DNA from: Actinomycetes bacterium
GTDB taxonomy: Bacteria > Actinomycetota > Acidimicrobiia > Acidimicrobiales > RAAP-2
Assembly: GCA_021793395.1 (NCBI GenBank)
Contig: JAJYSU010000002.1
Coordinates: 1-64,000, forward strand
Reading direction: 5' to 3'
DNA: 64,000 bases
Below the pieces are notes generated by a model that made no database searches, was not told the origin of the DNA, and was given only the letters and a program-made list of their open reading frames with translations. Below, in pieces: positions 49,213 to 59,448 of this stretch (position 1 is its first letter; each line of letters starts with the position of its first letter). The position numbers were made by a program, and so were the translations under genes.

Positions 49213-50126
49213 TGGCGGGCGCGTCCAAGATCGAGAGCGACCGGGGGCTGAACGTCCGCATGTTCGTCACGGGGCTGGCCCTCGTGATCTTGTACTTGAT
49301 CATCGTAACGATACTCTTGCGTGTCGGCCTCGGCCTCGGATTCGTCATCGTTATCGCGCTGGCGCTGATCTTCTCGCAGTACTACTTCTCGGACAAGATC
49401 GCAATGTTCTCGATGCACGCGCACGAGGTCACGCCAGAACAGGAGCCGCGCCTCCACCAGATTGTCGACCGCCTCTGCCTGATGGCCAACATGCCCAAGC
49501 CCCGGGTGGGCGTGTCGGAGATGGACATGCCCAACGCCTTCGCCACCGGACGCAACCCCAGTCACGCCGTCATCTGCGCGACACGCGGGCTCATGCGCCG
49601 ACTCTCGGACGAGGAACTCGAGGCCGTTCTGGCGCACGAGTTGAGCCACGTCGCCCACCGTGACGTCGCCGTGATGACGATCGCCTCGGGCGTCGGCATG
49701 CTCGCCGGACTCGTGGGCCGTATCGCGATGTGGAGCGCTATGTTCTCGGGCGGCGGACGCAACCGTAACGGTCAGAACGTCGTGCTCATCGAAATTGCCA
49801 CCTGGCTAGCATCCATGGTCATCTACGTCATTGCCTACGTGCTCACCATGGCCCTGTCGCGATACCGCGAACTCGCGGCGGACCGTTCAGGAGCCATCCT
49901 CATCGGAAAGCCCAGCGTCCTGGCGAGTGCCCTGGTGCACGTCACCGGCGACATTGGGCGAATCCCGCGCACCGATCTTCGCAAGGCCGAGGGCATGAAC
50001 GCCTTCTTCTTCGCTCCCGCCCTAGCCAGCGGCACCGCTGCCTCGCTGTTCGCCTCGCACCCCAGCCTGGAGAAGCGCCTGGATCAGCTCAATAAGCTCG
50101 AGCGCCAGATGAACGGCCACGCGTAG
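49212..50126 (+). CDS. htpX: M48 family zinc metalloprotease HtpX
   Basis: LAHELSHVAHRDVAVMTIAS; YRELAADRSGA. Confidence 0.93.
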   Translation: MAGASKIESDRGLNVRMFVTGLALVILYLIIVTILLRVGLGLGFVIVIALALIFSQYYFSDKIAMFSMHAHEVTPEQEPRLHQIVDRLCLMANMPKPRVGVSEMDMPNAFATGRNPSHAVICATRGLMRRLSDEELEAVLAHELSHVAHRDVAVMTIASGVGMLAGLVGRIAMWSAMFSGGGRNRNGQNVVLIEIATWLASMVIYVIAYVLTMALSRYRELAADRSGAILIGKPSVLASALVHVTGDIGRIPRTDLRKAEGMNAFFFAPALASGTAASLFASHPSLEKRLDQLNKLERQMNGHA

Positions 50127-50701
50127 TGGGACTTCGCGACACCCTCTTCGGACGAACGAAGCAAGTGGCGCCCAAGCTCGACAACCTCTTCGCCCTGCCG
50201 ACCGCGGCGCTCACGCTGCAGAGCGAACTAGACCTCGTCACCTCGGGCCAAGCGGGCCTGTGCTTCAAGGAAGGTAGCGGCGAGTCGGAGATCACGAGCG
50301 ACGACGACCTGCGTCAATTACTCGACTTCGACGAGGGCGCCGTGAAGGTCACCTACACGACCGATGACCTGGGTTTCCGGTGGATCGTGCTGCACGACCC
50401 CGACCTGGAGAACCTGGTGACCCGAATCCACGGCGCCAACACGACCCTGGTGGAGCACGGTCTCGGCCCGCGCCTGCTGTGTGCGGTCTTCGGCTTCGTA
50501 CCAGCCCACGACGACGGGCAGGGCGCGGTGCGCATGGTCTACCTCCTCAAACAGGGCACCTTCTACCCCTTCGCCCCCACCGGTGCGGACCAGCGCGACA
50601 ATGAGTTGGAGTTACGCGTCAAGTCCTTCCTCGAGAACGATCTGGCGATGGAAAAGGACCTCACGCGCTGGATGGCGCTGTGGAATCTCCCGGTGAGCTG
50701 A
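50126..50701 (+). CDS. pspAB: PspA-associated protein PspAB
   Basis: MGLRDTLFGRTKQVAPKLDNLFALPTAALTLQSELDL...FYPFAPTG...RDNELELRVK. Confidence 0.85.
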   Translation: MGLRDTLFGRTKQVAPKLDNLFALPTAALTLQSELDLVTSGQAGLCFKEGSGESEITSDDDLRQLLDFDEGAVKVTYTTDDLGFRWIVLHDPDLENLVTRIHGANTTLVEHGLGPRLLCAVFGFVPAHDDGQGAVRMVYLLKQGTFYPFAPTGADQRDNELELRVKSFLENDLAMEKDLTRWMALWNLPVS

Positions 50702-50999
50702 TCGTCGCGTGGGCGACTATCTCGTCGAAGGTCGTAGCGAAGCGTAGGTCGAGGGACGTGATCGCGTCGCGGTCATGAGTCCACAGTTCCACCCGCAACT
50801 CGCGGTAACCCAGAGTGATCGTCGCGTGATGATCCAGCGACGTCGCCAGGGCGGCCTGAGCGACCACCAGATCGACGCCGTGCTGGTAGTCGGGCAGGGC
50901 CACCTCACGAACGAGGTGGCCCGCCTCGCGTCGCCACGAGGAGTGGGCGGCCACGAAGGCGGCCACCTCGCGTTCACCCAGCGCCTCGGGTCGGCTCAC
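50661..50999 (-). CDS. 4a-hydroxytetrahydrobiopterin dehydratase-like protein
   Basis: [62 protein letters not shown]. Confidence 0.85.
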   Translation of the reverse strand: MSRPEALGEREVAAFVAAHSSWRREAGHLVREVALPDYQHGVDLVVAQAALATSLDHHATITLGYRELRVELWTHDRDAITSLDLRFATTFDEIVAHATISSPGDSTAPSSA

Positions 51000-52384
51000 G
51001 GATGGGTCATGTTCTCGGGCACCACCGCCGTGTCGAACTGCTCCGCGCTCAAGAAGCCCAGGGCGAGGGCCGCCTCGCGCAGCGTGGTGCCCTCTTTGTG
51101 CGCCTTCTTCGCGACCTGGGCCGCCTTGTCGTAGCCAATGATCGGGTTAAGGGCGGTCACCAGCATCAACGAGTTGTTCAGGTGGTAGGCAATCCGCTCG
51201 AGATCGGGCTCGAGCCCTTCGACGCAGAACTCCCGAAAACGGTCGCACGCGTCGCAGAGCAGGTCGATGGAGTTACAGACGTTGTAGATGATGACCGGCT
51301 TACACACGTTCAGTTCCAGGTTGCCGCGCGAGTCGGCCATCGCCACCGCCGCGTCGTTACCGTAGACCTGCACCCCCACCATGATCATCGCCTCGGACTG
51401 TGTAGGGTTCACCTTGCCCGGCATAATCGAGCTTCCCGGCTCGTTCTCGGGGAGGCGCAACTCGCCGAGGCCCGAGCGCGGTCCCGAACCCAGCCACCGT
51501 AGGTCGTCTGCGATCTTGATCAAACTCGCGGCGAGTGTCTTGATCGCGCCGTGAGCGAAGACCAGCGCGTCGTGGGCGGCCAGCGCCGCAAACTTGTTGG
51601 GGGCGCTCACGAAGGGCTGACCGGTCTCGAGGGCGATAGCCGCAGCGACGCGATCGCCGAACTCGGGGTGGGTATTGAGACCCGTCCCCACGGCGGTACC
51701 ACCGGCGGCTAGTTCGTAGAGACCACCCAGGCTCGCTGACAGTCGTTGCAGATCGGCGTCGAGTTGGGCGACGTAACCCGAGAACTCCTGACCTAAAGTA
51801 AGTGGCACCGCGTCCATAAGGTGCGTGCGCCCGATCTTGACGATCGAGGCGTAGGCGCGCGCCTTCTCGTCAAAGGCGTCACGCAGGCGCGTAACCGCGG
51901 GGGCCAGGCGACCGGTGATCTCGAGAACTGCCGCGATGTGCATAGCCGTGGGGAAGGTGTCGTTGGACGACTGGGACATGTTGACGTGATCGTTGGGGTG
52001 AACCGGATCCTTCGAGCCCCGCTCCCCTCCGGCCATCTCGATCGCCCGATTGGCAATCACCTCGTTCACGTTCATGTTGGTCTGCGTCCCCGAGCCGGTC
52101 TGCCAGATCCGCAGGGGGAACTCCGCGGCCAGCGTGCCATCGATGACCTCGCGCGCGGCCGCCTCGATCAACTCCGCCCGTCGATCGTCCAGTTTCCCCA
52201 GTTCCTGGTTGACCCGGGCCGAGGCCAACTTCAAGACGCCGAAGGCCCGGATGAGCGCGGGCGGCATGGTCTGAGTCGAAATATCGAAGTGGTGAAGGCT
52301 TCGCTGAGTCTGAGCCCCCCAGTAGTGGTCCGCGGGGACCTCGACGGGGCCCATCGTGTCAGTTTCGATGCGAACGTTGCTCAT
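50996..52384 (-). CDS. fumC: Fumarate hydratase class II
   Basis: 462 aa; [30 protein letters not shown]. Confidence 0.96.
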   Translation of the reverse strand: MSNVRIETDTMGPVEVPADHYWGAQTQRSLHHFDISTQTMPPALIRAFGVLKLASARVNQELGKLDDRRAELIEAAAREVIDGTLAAEFPLRIWQTGSGTQTNMNVNEVIANRAIEMAGGERGSKDPVHPNDHVNMSQSSNDTFPTAMHIAAVLEITGRLAPAVTRLRDAFDEKARAYASIVKIGRTHLMDAVPLTLGQEFSGYVAQLDADLQRLSASLGGLYELAAGGTAVGTGLNTHPEFGDRVAAAIALETGQPFVSAPNKFAALAAHDALVFAHGAIKTLAASLIKIADDLRWLGSGPRSGLGELRLPENEPGSSIMPGKVNPTQSEAMIMVGVQVYGNDAAVAMADSRGNLELNVCKPVIIYNVCNSIDLLCDACDRFREFCVEGLEPDLERIAYHLNNSLMLVTALNPIIGYDKAAQVAKKAHKEGTTLREAALALGFLSAEQFDTAVVPENMTHP

Positions 52385-53316
52385 GGTTTCTCCTTGGTAT
52401 GTTTCGTCGTCGCGGTGGCCCCCCGTCGCGTGGTGTGTGGCTCGTCGTAGCGCGCGACGCCTCGCGCGACGAGGTCGCGCGCCGCGGCGACGTCGCTCGC
52501 GCGAGGTCCGTCGCCGGCCCCGGGGACTTCGAGGAGGAGCGGGAGGTCACGAATCGCCGGGTGGCCCACCAGGCTCTCCAGTGCCGCGCCGATGGTTCCC
52601 TCGCCCAGGTTGGCGTGGCGATCGCGATTCGCGCCGAACTCCACTTTGGAGTCGTTTAGGTGCAGGCAGGCCAAGCGCGCCACGCCGACGCGACGCTCCA
52701 CCTCCTCCACGACCCTCTCGGCGGCGTCGGGTGTCGCGTAGTCGACGCCACTGGCCCACAGGTGCTGGGTATCCACGCAGAGCCCCAGCCCCTCGGGCGC
52801 GCCGGCCGCGTCGATCACCCGCTCAATCTCCTCCAGACTTCGACCGACCGTCCCACCGGCCCCGGCGGCGTTCTCGATGAGGATGGGGCACGACACACCG
52901 GCTGGGGGGTCGCCGGCCTCGTCGAGGGCTCGACGCAGCGCCGCCGCCACCGGTTCGACCACCTCCTCGAAGCCCGCCCCCCGGTGGCTCCCTAGATGCA
53001 GCACCACCCCCGACGCACCCATGGCGCGACCCACCGCGAGGTTGTGGGTTAGCGCCGCGACGGACTTGGCGTACAACTCCGGATCGGCGGTGGCCAAATT
53101 AATGAGGTACGTCGCGTGGACGAACGTGTGCGTGATGCCCGGGTGCTCGCGCTGGGCCTCGCGGTACGCGGCGGTCACCTCGGGCGCGTACTGGGTCGGC
53201 TTCCAGGCCCGGGGACTCTGCACGAACACCTGGATCGAGGTGACGCCGATATCCTCACCCGCGCGCAGCGATCCGACGAGGTTCCCGCCACCGCGAACGT
53301 GCGCACCGATGTTCAT
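52381..53316 (-). CDS. nfo: Deoxyribonuclease IV (AP endonuclease 2 family)
   Basis: [69 protein letters not shown]. Confidence 0.93.
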   Translation of the reverse strand: MNIGAHVRGGGNLVGSLRAGEDIGVTSIQVFVQSPRAWKPTQYAPEVTAAYREAQREHPGITHTFVHATYLINLATADPELYAKSVAALTHNLAVGRAMGASGVVLHLGSHRGAGFEEVVEPVAAALRRALDEAGDPPAGVSCPILIENAAGAGGTVGRSLEEIERVIDAAGAPEGLGLCVDTQHLWASGVDYATPDAAERVVEEVERRVGVARLACLHLNDSKVEFGANRDRHANLGEGTIGAALESLVGHPAIRDLPLLLEVPGAGDGPRASDVAAARDLVARGVARYDEPHTTRRGATATTKHTKEKP

Positions 53317-53362
53317 TGCAGTAAAACTAGTTCCGTCGACTAGCCCTCACGAAAGGAGAGCC

Positions 53363-53761
53363 GTGACCGCCTTCACTGACAGCGCCCGTGCCATTTTTGA
53401 GAAGAAGGTCTTCGCGCACGTCGCGAGCCTCGGGCCCGACGGTTCCCCCTACGTCTCGCCCGTCTGGGTAGAACTCGACCACGACGACATCGTGATCAAC
53501 ACCGCGCTCGGTCGGGCCAAGGCGCGCAACCTGGCCGCTGACCCGCGCGTCGCGGTGTCGCTCACCGACCCCGACGACCCCTACCGAGCCATTGCGGTGC
53601 GCGGCACCGTGGTCACCTTCACCACCGACGGTGCCGACGAAGTGATCGACCGCTTCGCGAAGAAGTACCTCGGCGTCGACACCTATCCCCAGCGTCGCGA
53701 GGGCGAGGTGCGCGTGACGATCCGCATTCGCTGCGACGCCATCGTGATGCAACCGGAGTAA
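53363..53761 (+). CDS. PPOX class F420-dependent-like oxidoreductase
   Basis: EKKVFAHVASLGPDGSPYVSPVWVELDHDDIVINTALGRAKARNLAADPRVAVSLTD; GTG start, upstream GGAGAG. Confidence 0.9.
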   Translation: MTAFTDSARAIFEKKVFAHVASLGPDGSPYVSPVWVELDHDDIVINTALGRAKARNLAADPRVAVSLTDPDDPYRAIAVRGTVVTFTTDGADEVIDRFAKKYLGVDTYPQRREGEVRVTIRIRCDAIVMQPE

Positions 53762-53774
53762 CGACCGGTCACCA

Positions 53775-54254
53775 CTAGGAGTAGGTGGTCCACTCACCGA
53801 GATCGTCGCGAACGACGGCGCGCGCCACCAACGTCGTCTCTCCCTCGTGCAGGGAGCCGTCACTCCACCACACCGTCACCGGACGCGGCGGAGCGGGGCG
53901 GTTATACGCCCCGCGCAGGGTCGCCACCTCGTTACGCAGAGTCACCTCCGCGTCGCCCAGTAGGGCCCGCACGACCTCGGCCTGCGCCGCCGGGGACCGT
54001 GAGGATTCGATGACGACGTGATCCAGAGTGATCAACCAGCTCAGCGTGGCCACATCACGCGCGACGAGCGCCGCGGGGTAGTCGGGCGTGACCTCAATCC
54101 ACACGCCGCGCGGCTCGCCCGACGTGCCACGCAGGGCCGCGGCAATCTCCACGGTCGTCGCGTCCGCGCACGACAGGGTCGGGGCCACGGTGAGGGTGGC
54201 GTCACGCAGGCGCGACCACTGGGCGAGATCGATGTGCAGGCGCACCCGCTCCAT
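53775..54254 (-). CDS. Hypothetical protein
   Basis: MERVRLHIDLAQWSRLRDATL...; ATGA overlap with upstream DUF2469 gene. Confidence 0.55.
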   Translation of the reverse strand: MERVRLHIDLAQWSRLRDATLTVAPTLSCADATTVEIAAALRGTSGEPRGVWIEVTPDYPAALVARDVATLSWLITLDHVVIESSRSPAAQAEVVRALLGDAEVTLRNEVATLRGAYNRPAPPRPVTVWWSDGSLHEGETTLVARAVVRDDLGEWTTYS

Positions 54255-54553
54255 CAGGGTTGAAGATCTTCCTTGGGCAACCGCTCGATATTCACGTCGC
54301 GAAAGGTAAGAATGCGCACCGACGGCACGAAGCGGGCCGCGCGATACATGTCCCATACCCACGCGTCGTGCAGATTGAGCTCGAGCAGGGTGGGCGTCGT
54401 GGACGGACGAACCTCGAGAGCCACCTCGTTGGCCAGGTAGAAACGCCGATCGGTCTCGACCGCGTAGTTGAACATCCCCACGACGGCTTTATATTCCTGG
54501 ACCAACGCCAGTTCGAGGGTCGACTCGTAGTCGTCGAGCTCTTCTTCGCCCAC
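54254..54553 (-). CDS. DUF2469 family protein
   Basis: ESTLELALVQEYKAVVGMFNYAVETDRRFYLANEVAL. Confidence 0.9.
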   Translation of the reverse strand: MGEEELDDYESTLELALVQEYKAVVGMFNYAVETDRRFYLANEVALEVRPSTTPTLLELNLHDAWVWDMYRAARFVPSVRILTFRDVNIERLPKEDLQP

Positions 54554-54562
54554 GGGCGGCTT

Positions 54563-54919
54563 CTACGCGCGTTCGGTGACGCGCAACTCCTTGATTCTGG
54601 CTGCCCGACCACGCAACTTGCGTAGGTAGTACAACTTCGCGCGACGCACGTCGCCGTAGGAATCCACCTCGATCTTCGCGATCGTTGGCGCGTGCACCGG
54701 GAACGTGCGCTCCACACCCACGCCGAAACTGATCTTGCGCACCGTGAACGTCTCGTGCAGGCCCGATCCCTGGCGGCGGATCACCACCCCCTGGAAGATC
54801 TGCACGCGCTCGCGAGTGCCCTCCACCACGCGTACGTGAACCTTCAGCGTGTCGCCGGGGCGAAAAGAGGGGATATCGTCGCGCAACGAGTCGCGGTCGA
54901 TGAGATCAGTCGGGTTCAT
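54563..54919 (-). CDS. rplS: 50S ribosomal protein L19
   Basis: [40 protein letters not shown]. Confidence 0.97.
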   Translation of the reverse strand: MNPTDLIDRDSLRDDIPSFRPGDTLKVHVRVVEGTRERVQIFQGVVIRRQGSGLHETFTVRKISFGVGVERTFPVHAPTIAKIEVDSYGDVRRAKLYYLRKLRGRAARIKELRVTERA

Positions 54920-55703
54920 GGGCGCGGTCCTTTGGATCACTGGGGCCTTTAGAGTTTAGCCGCTCGTGACCGACGGGGCCAACGACCTCCTCGAGGAGAG
55001 CCCGCTCGGCCTCGTCGAGCCCACCGCGCCGCGCGATCAGGTCGGGGCGGCGGGTCAGCGTGCGCGCGAGCGACTGGGCCCGACGCCATCGCGCGATCCT
55101 GGCGTGATCGCCCGAGAGCAGCACCGCGGGAACCTCGAGGCCGCGCACCACCGCCGGCTTCGTGTACTGCGGGTACTCGAGTAAGCCCTCGGAGAACGAC
55201 TCGTCGAGAGCCGACTCGTCGTTGCCCAACGCGCCGGGGACCAGACGCACCACCGACTCGATCACGCACAGCGCCGCTAATTCACCACCCGCCAACACGA
55301 AGTCCCCCACGGAGACCTCGTCGTCAACCACCAGGTCCAGCGCCCTCTGATCGATACCCTCGTAGCGGCCGCAGAGCAGAGTCAGGCCGGAACCCGCCGC
55401 CCACTCGCGCGCGAGCGACTGCGTGAAGGGCCGACCGGATGGTGAGAGCGCCACCACGGGGCGTACCAGGTCGGGGTGCGACTCGACGGTGCGCACGATC
55501 GGCTCCGCCCGCAGCACCATTCCCGCCCCGCCCCCGTAGGGCGTATCGTCAACCGTGCGGTGAGGATCGTCGGTCGCGTCGCGCAGGTCGTGCACGCGCA
55601 ACTCCCACGCGCCACGCGCCCGGGCCCGCCCCAGCACCGACGTCGCGCAGTAGTGGCTGATTGCGTCGGGAAACAGCGTCAACACGTCGACGCGCAGCGT
55701 CAC
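54906..55703 (-). CDS. trmD: tRNA (guanosine(37)-N1)-methyltransferase
   Basis: [54 protein letters not shown]. Confidence 0.97.
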   Translation of the reverse strand: MTLRVDVLTLFPDAISHYCATSVLGRARARGAWELRVHDLRDATDDPHRTVDDTPYGGGAGMVLRAEPIVRTVESHPDLVRPVVALSPSGRPFTQSLAREWAAGSGLTLLCGRYEGIDQRALDLVVDDEVSVGDFVLAGGELAALCVIESVVRLVPGALGNDESALDESFSEGLLEYPQYTKPAVVRGLEVPAVLLSGDHARIARWRRAQSLARTLTRRPDLIARRGGLDEAERALLEEVVGPVGHERLNSKGPSDPKDRAHEPD

Positions 55704-56185
55704 TCGAAGAGCCCCTCGGGAACGTCAACCTCGATCAACTCGTGCGCTCGCACTCGCGTCACGAACGTCAGCGGCACCAGTGCTCCGGTATCGAGCACGA
55801 GGAGATCACTGGCGGGATTGGACTCCACCGCGGTGACGACACCGCGGTGCACGCCGGCCGCGTCCACCACGGTCGCCCCGAAGAGATCATCGATCCAGAT
55901 CACGTCATCGTCGCCGTCATCGTCCAGCGGCGCGGCTAAGAGGACCACTCCGCGCCACTCGTCGGCGTCCTCGCGCGAGGTAATGGCGCCGAAGGTCACG
56001 AGAAAACGGTCCTGGTGGGGTGAGGCGCTCACGACGACCAGGGGACCACGCTCCGTCTCCAGGGTCGTTCCCGGCGCGAGTCTCTCACGACGTTGCGTCC
56101 ACAGGTCCACCACGACCTGTCCGCGCAGTCCGTGAGCCCGCACGATGCGTCCCACCTCGAGGAGGGGGCGCGGCGGGCCGCTCAC
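55700..56185 (-). CDS. rimM: 16S rRNA processing protein RimM
   Basis: EVGRIVRAHGLRGQVVVDLWT; PRC-barrel C-terminus. Confidence 0.94.
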   Translation of the reverse strand: MSGPPRPLLEVGRIVRAHGLRGQVVVDLWTQRRERLAPGTTLETERGPLVVVSASPHQDRFLVTFGAITSREDADEWRGVVLLAAPLDDDGDDDVIWIDDLFGATVVDAAGVHRGVVTAVESNPASDLLVLDTGALVPLTFVTRVRAHELIEVDVPEGLFE

Positions 56186-56187
56186 GG

Positions 56188-56553
56188 CTAGTCGACGATA
56201 TCGACGGAGGTCGTGATTCCGTCGCGTGCGCCAGCGGCGGCCACCAACGCCCGGATCGCCTGAGCGGTCCGGCCCCGTCGCCCGATCACTCGGCCCATAT
56301 CGTCGGGGGCCACACTCAGCGAGAGCACGACCTTTCCGGCGCGCTCGCTGACGTCGACCGAGACCGCGTCAGGCTCGTCAGCCATCGAGCGCGCGATGAA
56401 GTTCAGCACGTCGCCCACCCGCGCGGCGTCAGCCGTCTCGCCGTCATCGTCGATCTCATCGATCTCATCGATCTCGTCGATCTCGTCGATCTCATCAATG
56501 TCGTCGACGAGGTTGACGTCCCCCGCCACGTAGTCACTCTCGCGATCGCTCAC
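56188..56553 (-). CDS. khpA: KH-domain RNA-binding protein with acidic IDE-repeat insertion
   Basis: MGRVIGRRGRTAQAIRALVAAAG; gene order rpsP-khpA-rimM; DDIDEIDEIDEIDEIDEIDEIDDDGE. Confidence 0.92.
   Translation of the reverse strand: MSDRESDYVAGDVNLVDDIDEIDEIDEIDEIDEIDDDGETADAARVGDVLNFIARSMADEPDAVSVDVSERAGKVVLSLSVAPDDMGRVIGRRGRTAQAIRALVAAAGARDGITTSVDIVD
56449..56512 (-). repeat. In-frame 9-bp tandem repeat encoding (IDE)n
   Basis: About six iterations of gatctc[a/g]tc. Confidence 0.9.
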
Positions 56554-56837
56554 GACGTCACCTTCGAAGCCGTAAAGGCGTCCCAGGCGCCGGTGGTCTT
56601 CAACAACTTGGCCACGCGCTCCGTGGGCTGAGCACCGTGGCGCAACCAGTGCACCGCGCGCTCGGTGTCGATGCTCACCAGTGTCTCGGGCTCGGCGCTC
56701 GACAGACCCCGAGGCTGGTAGGTCCCGAGGATCTCAAGGAAGGCCCCCGAACGGGCGCGACGACTGTCCGTCGCCACGACCCGGTAGGTCGGTTGCTTCT
56801 TCTTGCCCATCCGCACCAATCGCAGTTTCACCGCCAC
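56550..56837 (-). CDS. rpsP: 30S ribosomal protein S16
   Basis: VAVKLRLVRMGKKKQPTYRVVATDSRRARSGAFLEILGTYQP. Confidence 0.96.
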   Translation of the reverse strand: MAVKLRLVRMGKKKQPTYRVVATDSRRARSGAFLEILGTYQPRGLSSAEPETLVSIDTERAVHWLRHGAQPTERVAKLLKTTGAWDAFTASKVTS

Positions 56838-56910
56838 AACGAGATTCCCTTCACGACCTTCCCGCGCAGTCACCCGCGCCGGACTGGGCTCAATGCCCGA
56901 GCGGCCAAGT

Positions 56911-58380
56911 TTAGCGCTGTTTGGGGGGTGTCACTCGACCCCCCTTCTTCTTCCCCTTCGCGGGACCGCGCGAGCCCCGCGCACGCATACCCGCCGCCAG
57001 CGCCTCAAAACCCGCCGGGACCTCGGCGCCGGACCCGGTCTGGCGGGGTGTCGGCACGGGTCGACCGCGTCCTCCGGGCATCACCGGCGCAGTGCCATTA
57101 CCCATCTGGCGCATCATCTTGCGCATCTCGCCAAACTGGCGCAGCAACTGGTTGACCGCGTTCACGGTTGTCCCCGACCCGCGAGCAATGCGCGAGCGTC
57201 GCGATCCGTCGATCACCGACGGGTCACGACGCTCCCGGGGGGTCATCGAGCGAATAATTGCTTCGACGCGGTTCAATTCGCCGTCATCGACGTTCGCCGC
57301 GGCGGCGCGCATCTCCTTGGTCACGCCGGGCATCAGACGCATGAGCCCACCGAGCGATCCCATTCGACGCACCTGATTGAGTTGGGCGAGAAAGTCGTCA
57401 AGAGTGAAGGTGCCGCTCATCAAGCGGCCGGCCGACTCCGCCACCACCGCCGCATCCATCGTGCGCTCGGCCTGCTCAATCAGCGACAACGCGTCGCCCA
57501 TGCCCAAAATACGCGACGCCATGCGGTCGGGATGGAAGAGGTCGAAGTCCTGGAGTTTCTCACCGGTCGAGGCGAACACCACGGGTCGTCCCACTACACC
57601 GCGCGCGGAGAGTACCGCGCCGCCACGCGCGTCGTAGTCCAACTTCGTCGCGATCACCCCGGACAGAGCCAGCGCCTCATGAAAGGCGCGGGCGGTAGCG
57701 ACCGCGTCCTGACCGGTGACCGCGTCGATCACCAGGAAGGTGTAGTGCGGCGCGGTGGCGGCGCTGATCTCGCGCACCTCGCGCATCAGAGCCTCGTCGA
57801 TAGCCAGACGCCCGGCGGTGTCGATCACCACCACGTCGCGACCCAGTCGGACGGCCTCGTCAACCCCCCGACGCGCCACCTCGACCGGAGTACCCGACCC
57901 ACTGACGACGTCGACTCCGATCTGAGCTCCCAGGACTCGCAGCTGCTCGACGGCGGCCGGACGCTGTAAGTCCGCCCCCACCAGGAGGGGCTGGCGACCC
58001 TGCTGCTTGAACCACTGCGCCAACTTCGCCGCGGCGGTCGTCTTACCCGCGCCCTGCAGGCCCGCCAGCAGCACCACGGTCGGGGGGCGTGACGCGTAGG
58101 TGATCTTGAGCGTCGTACCCCCGAGCACCTCAATCAGTTGCTCGTGAACCGCCTTGATCACGTACTGACCCGGCGTGAGGCTCTGATTCAGGGACGAGCC
58201 GGCCACGCGCTCACGCACCGCCTCCAAAAACGAGCGTACGACGCTGAGCTCGACGTCGGCCTCGAGCAGGGCCGCACGAACCTCCGCGAGAGCCTCGTCC
58301 AGGTCGGCGTCGCTCAGGCGTCCGCGCGAGCGAAGACTCGACCCGAGACGCTCCAAACGAGTGGTGAGGGTGTCAAACAT
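56911..58380 (-). CDS. ffh: Signal recognition particle protein
   Basis: GLQGAGKTTAAAKLA; VIDTAGRLAIDE; C-terminal M domain. Confidence 0.97.
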   Translation of the reverse strand: MFDTLTTRLERLGSSLRSRGRLSDADLDEALAEVRAALLEADVELSVVRSFLEAVRERVAGSSLNQSLTPGQYVIKAVHEQLIEVLGGTTLKITYASRPPTVVLLAGLQGAGKTTAAAKLAQWFKQQGRQPLLVGADLQRPAAVEQLRVLGAQIGVDVVSGSGTPVEVARRGVDEAVRLGRDVVVIDTAGRLAIDEALMREVREISAATAPHYTFLVIDAVTGQDAVATARAFHEALALSGVIATKLDYDARGGAVLSARGVVGRPVVFASTGEKLQDFDLFHPDRMASRILGMGDALSLIEQAERTMDAAVVAESAGRLMSGTFTLDDFLAQLNQVRRMGSLGGLMRLMPGVTKEMRAAAANVDDGELNRVEAIIRSMTPRERRDPSVIDGSRRSRIARGSGTTVNAVNQLLRQFGEMRKMMRQMGNGTAPVMPGGRGRPVPTPRQTGSGAEVPAGFEALAAGMRARGSRGPAKGKKKGGRVTPPKQR

Positions 58381-58398
58381 GATGCACGCAGGCTACCG

Positions 58399-59448
58399 TC
58401 AGGCTTCGAGCAACGAGTCGACAAAGCCGTCGGGGTCGAAGGGCACCAAATCGTGAGCCCCCTCCCCCACGCCGACGAACTTGACCGGAATCTCCAGTTC
58501 GCGCTCGATCGCGATCACGATCCCGCCCCTCGCCGTTCCGTCCAACTTGGTCAGCACGATACCGGTCACGGCCGCCGCCGCCAGGAACTCTCGCGCCTGG
58601 TTCAGCGCGTTTTGGCCGGTCGTGGCGTCGAGGACGAGGAACGTCTCGACAACCTCGCCGGGTTCACGATCAGCCACACGGCGTACCTTACGAAGTTCGT
58701 CGAGGAGGTTGGTCGAATTCGCCCGGCGTCCGGCAGTATCGGCCAGGAGAATATCGGCGCCGCGCGACGCGGCGCGCCCGAGCGCGTCATGGATCACCGA
58801 TCCGGGATCCGCCCCCTCGGTCGCGCGCACGACGTCCGCTCCCGCGCGTTCCCCCCACAACGCCAGCTGGTCGGCCGCGGCGGCGCGAAAGGTATCACCA
58901 GCGGCGAGCACGACCGAACGTCCCTGCGCCGTGAGGCGCGTGGCGAGCTTGCCGATGGTGGTCGTCTTACCGACACCGTTGACGCCCACGAAGAGCCAGA
59001 CCGCCACGCGGCCCTCGTCCGCCTGATCGCGCACGTCGCGGGCCCGATCGAGCGACCCGCGAAGGATGTCGCGTAGTGCCGTGGCCACGCCCTCGGGCGC
59101 GCCCTGCGTACGCAGCTGAGCGACGATGGCGTCGGTAGTGGTGACTCCCACGTCGCTACGTAGCAGAACCTCCTCGACGACGTCCAGCACGTCATCCGAG
59201 AGCGCCCCACGCGTACCAAGGGCGCGTACGCGATCGAACACGCCGCGCGACGATCCCAGTCGTTGGCGAAGCGAGGGGGCAACGGCGTCCTCGAGCACCG
59301 GGCGCGGAACGGGCTCACTGACGAGAACCTCGGGCATCGGCGGCGCGGCGAGCGGCGGTGGCACGCGGTGTTGACGCCGACGAGCGACCACGACGGCCAG
59401 TGCGCCGACGACGATCAGCGCCACGATGATCGCGATGATCGCGATCAC
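58399..59448 (-). CDS. ftsY: Signal recognition particle receptor
   Basis: GVNGVGKTTTIGKLATRL; LADTAGRRANSTNLLDEL; TKLDGTARGGIVIAIE. Confidence 0.97.
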   Translation of the reverse strand: MIAIIAIIVALIVVGALAVVVARRRQHRVPPPLAAPPMPEVLVSEPVPRPVLEDAVAPSLRQRLGSSRGVFDRVRALGTRGALSDDVLDVVEEVLLRSDVGVTTTDAIVAQLRTQGAPEGVATALRDILRGSLDRARDVRDQADEGRVAVWLFVGVNGVGKTTTIGKLATRLTAQGRSVVLAAGDTFRAAAADQLALWGERAGADVVRATEGADPGSVIHDALGRAASRGADILLADTAGRRANSTNLLDELRKVRRVADREPGEVVETFLVLDATTGQNALNQAREFLAAAAVTGIVLTKLDGTARGGIVIAIERELEIPVKFVGVGEGAHDLVPFDPDGFVDSLLEA

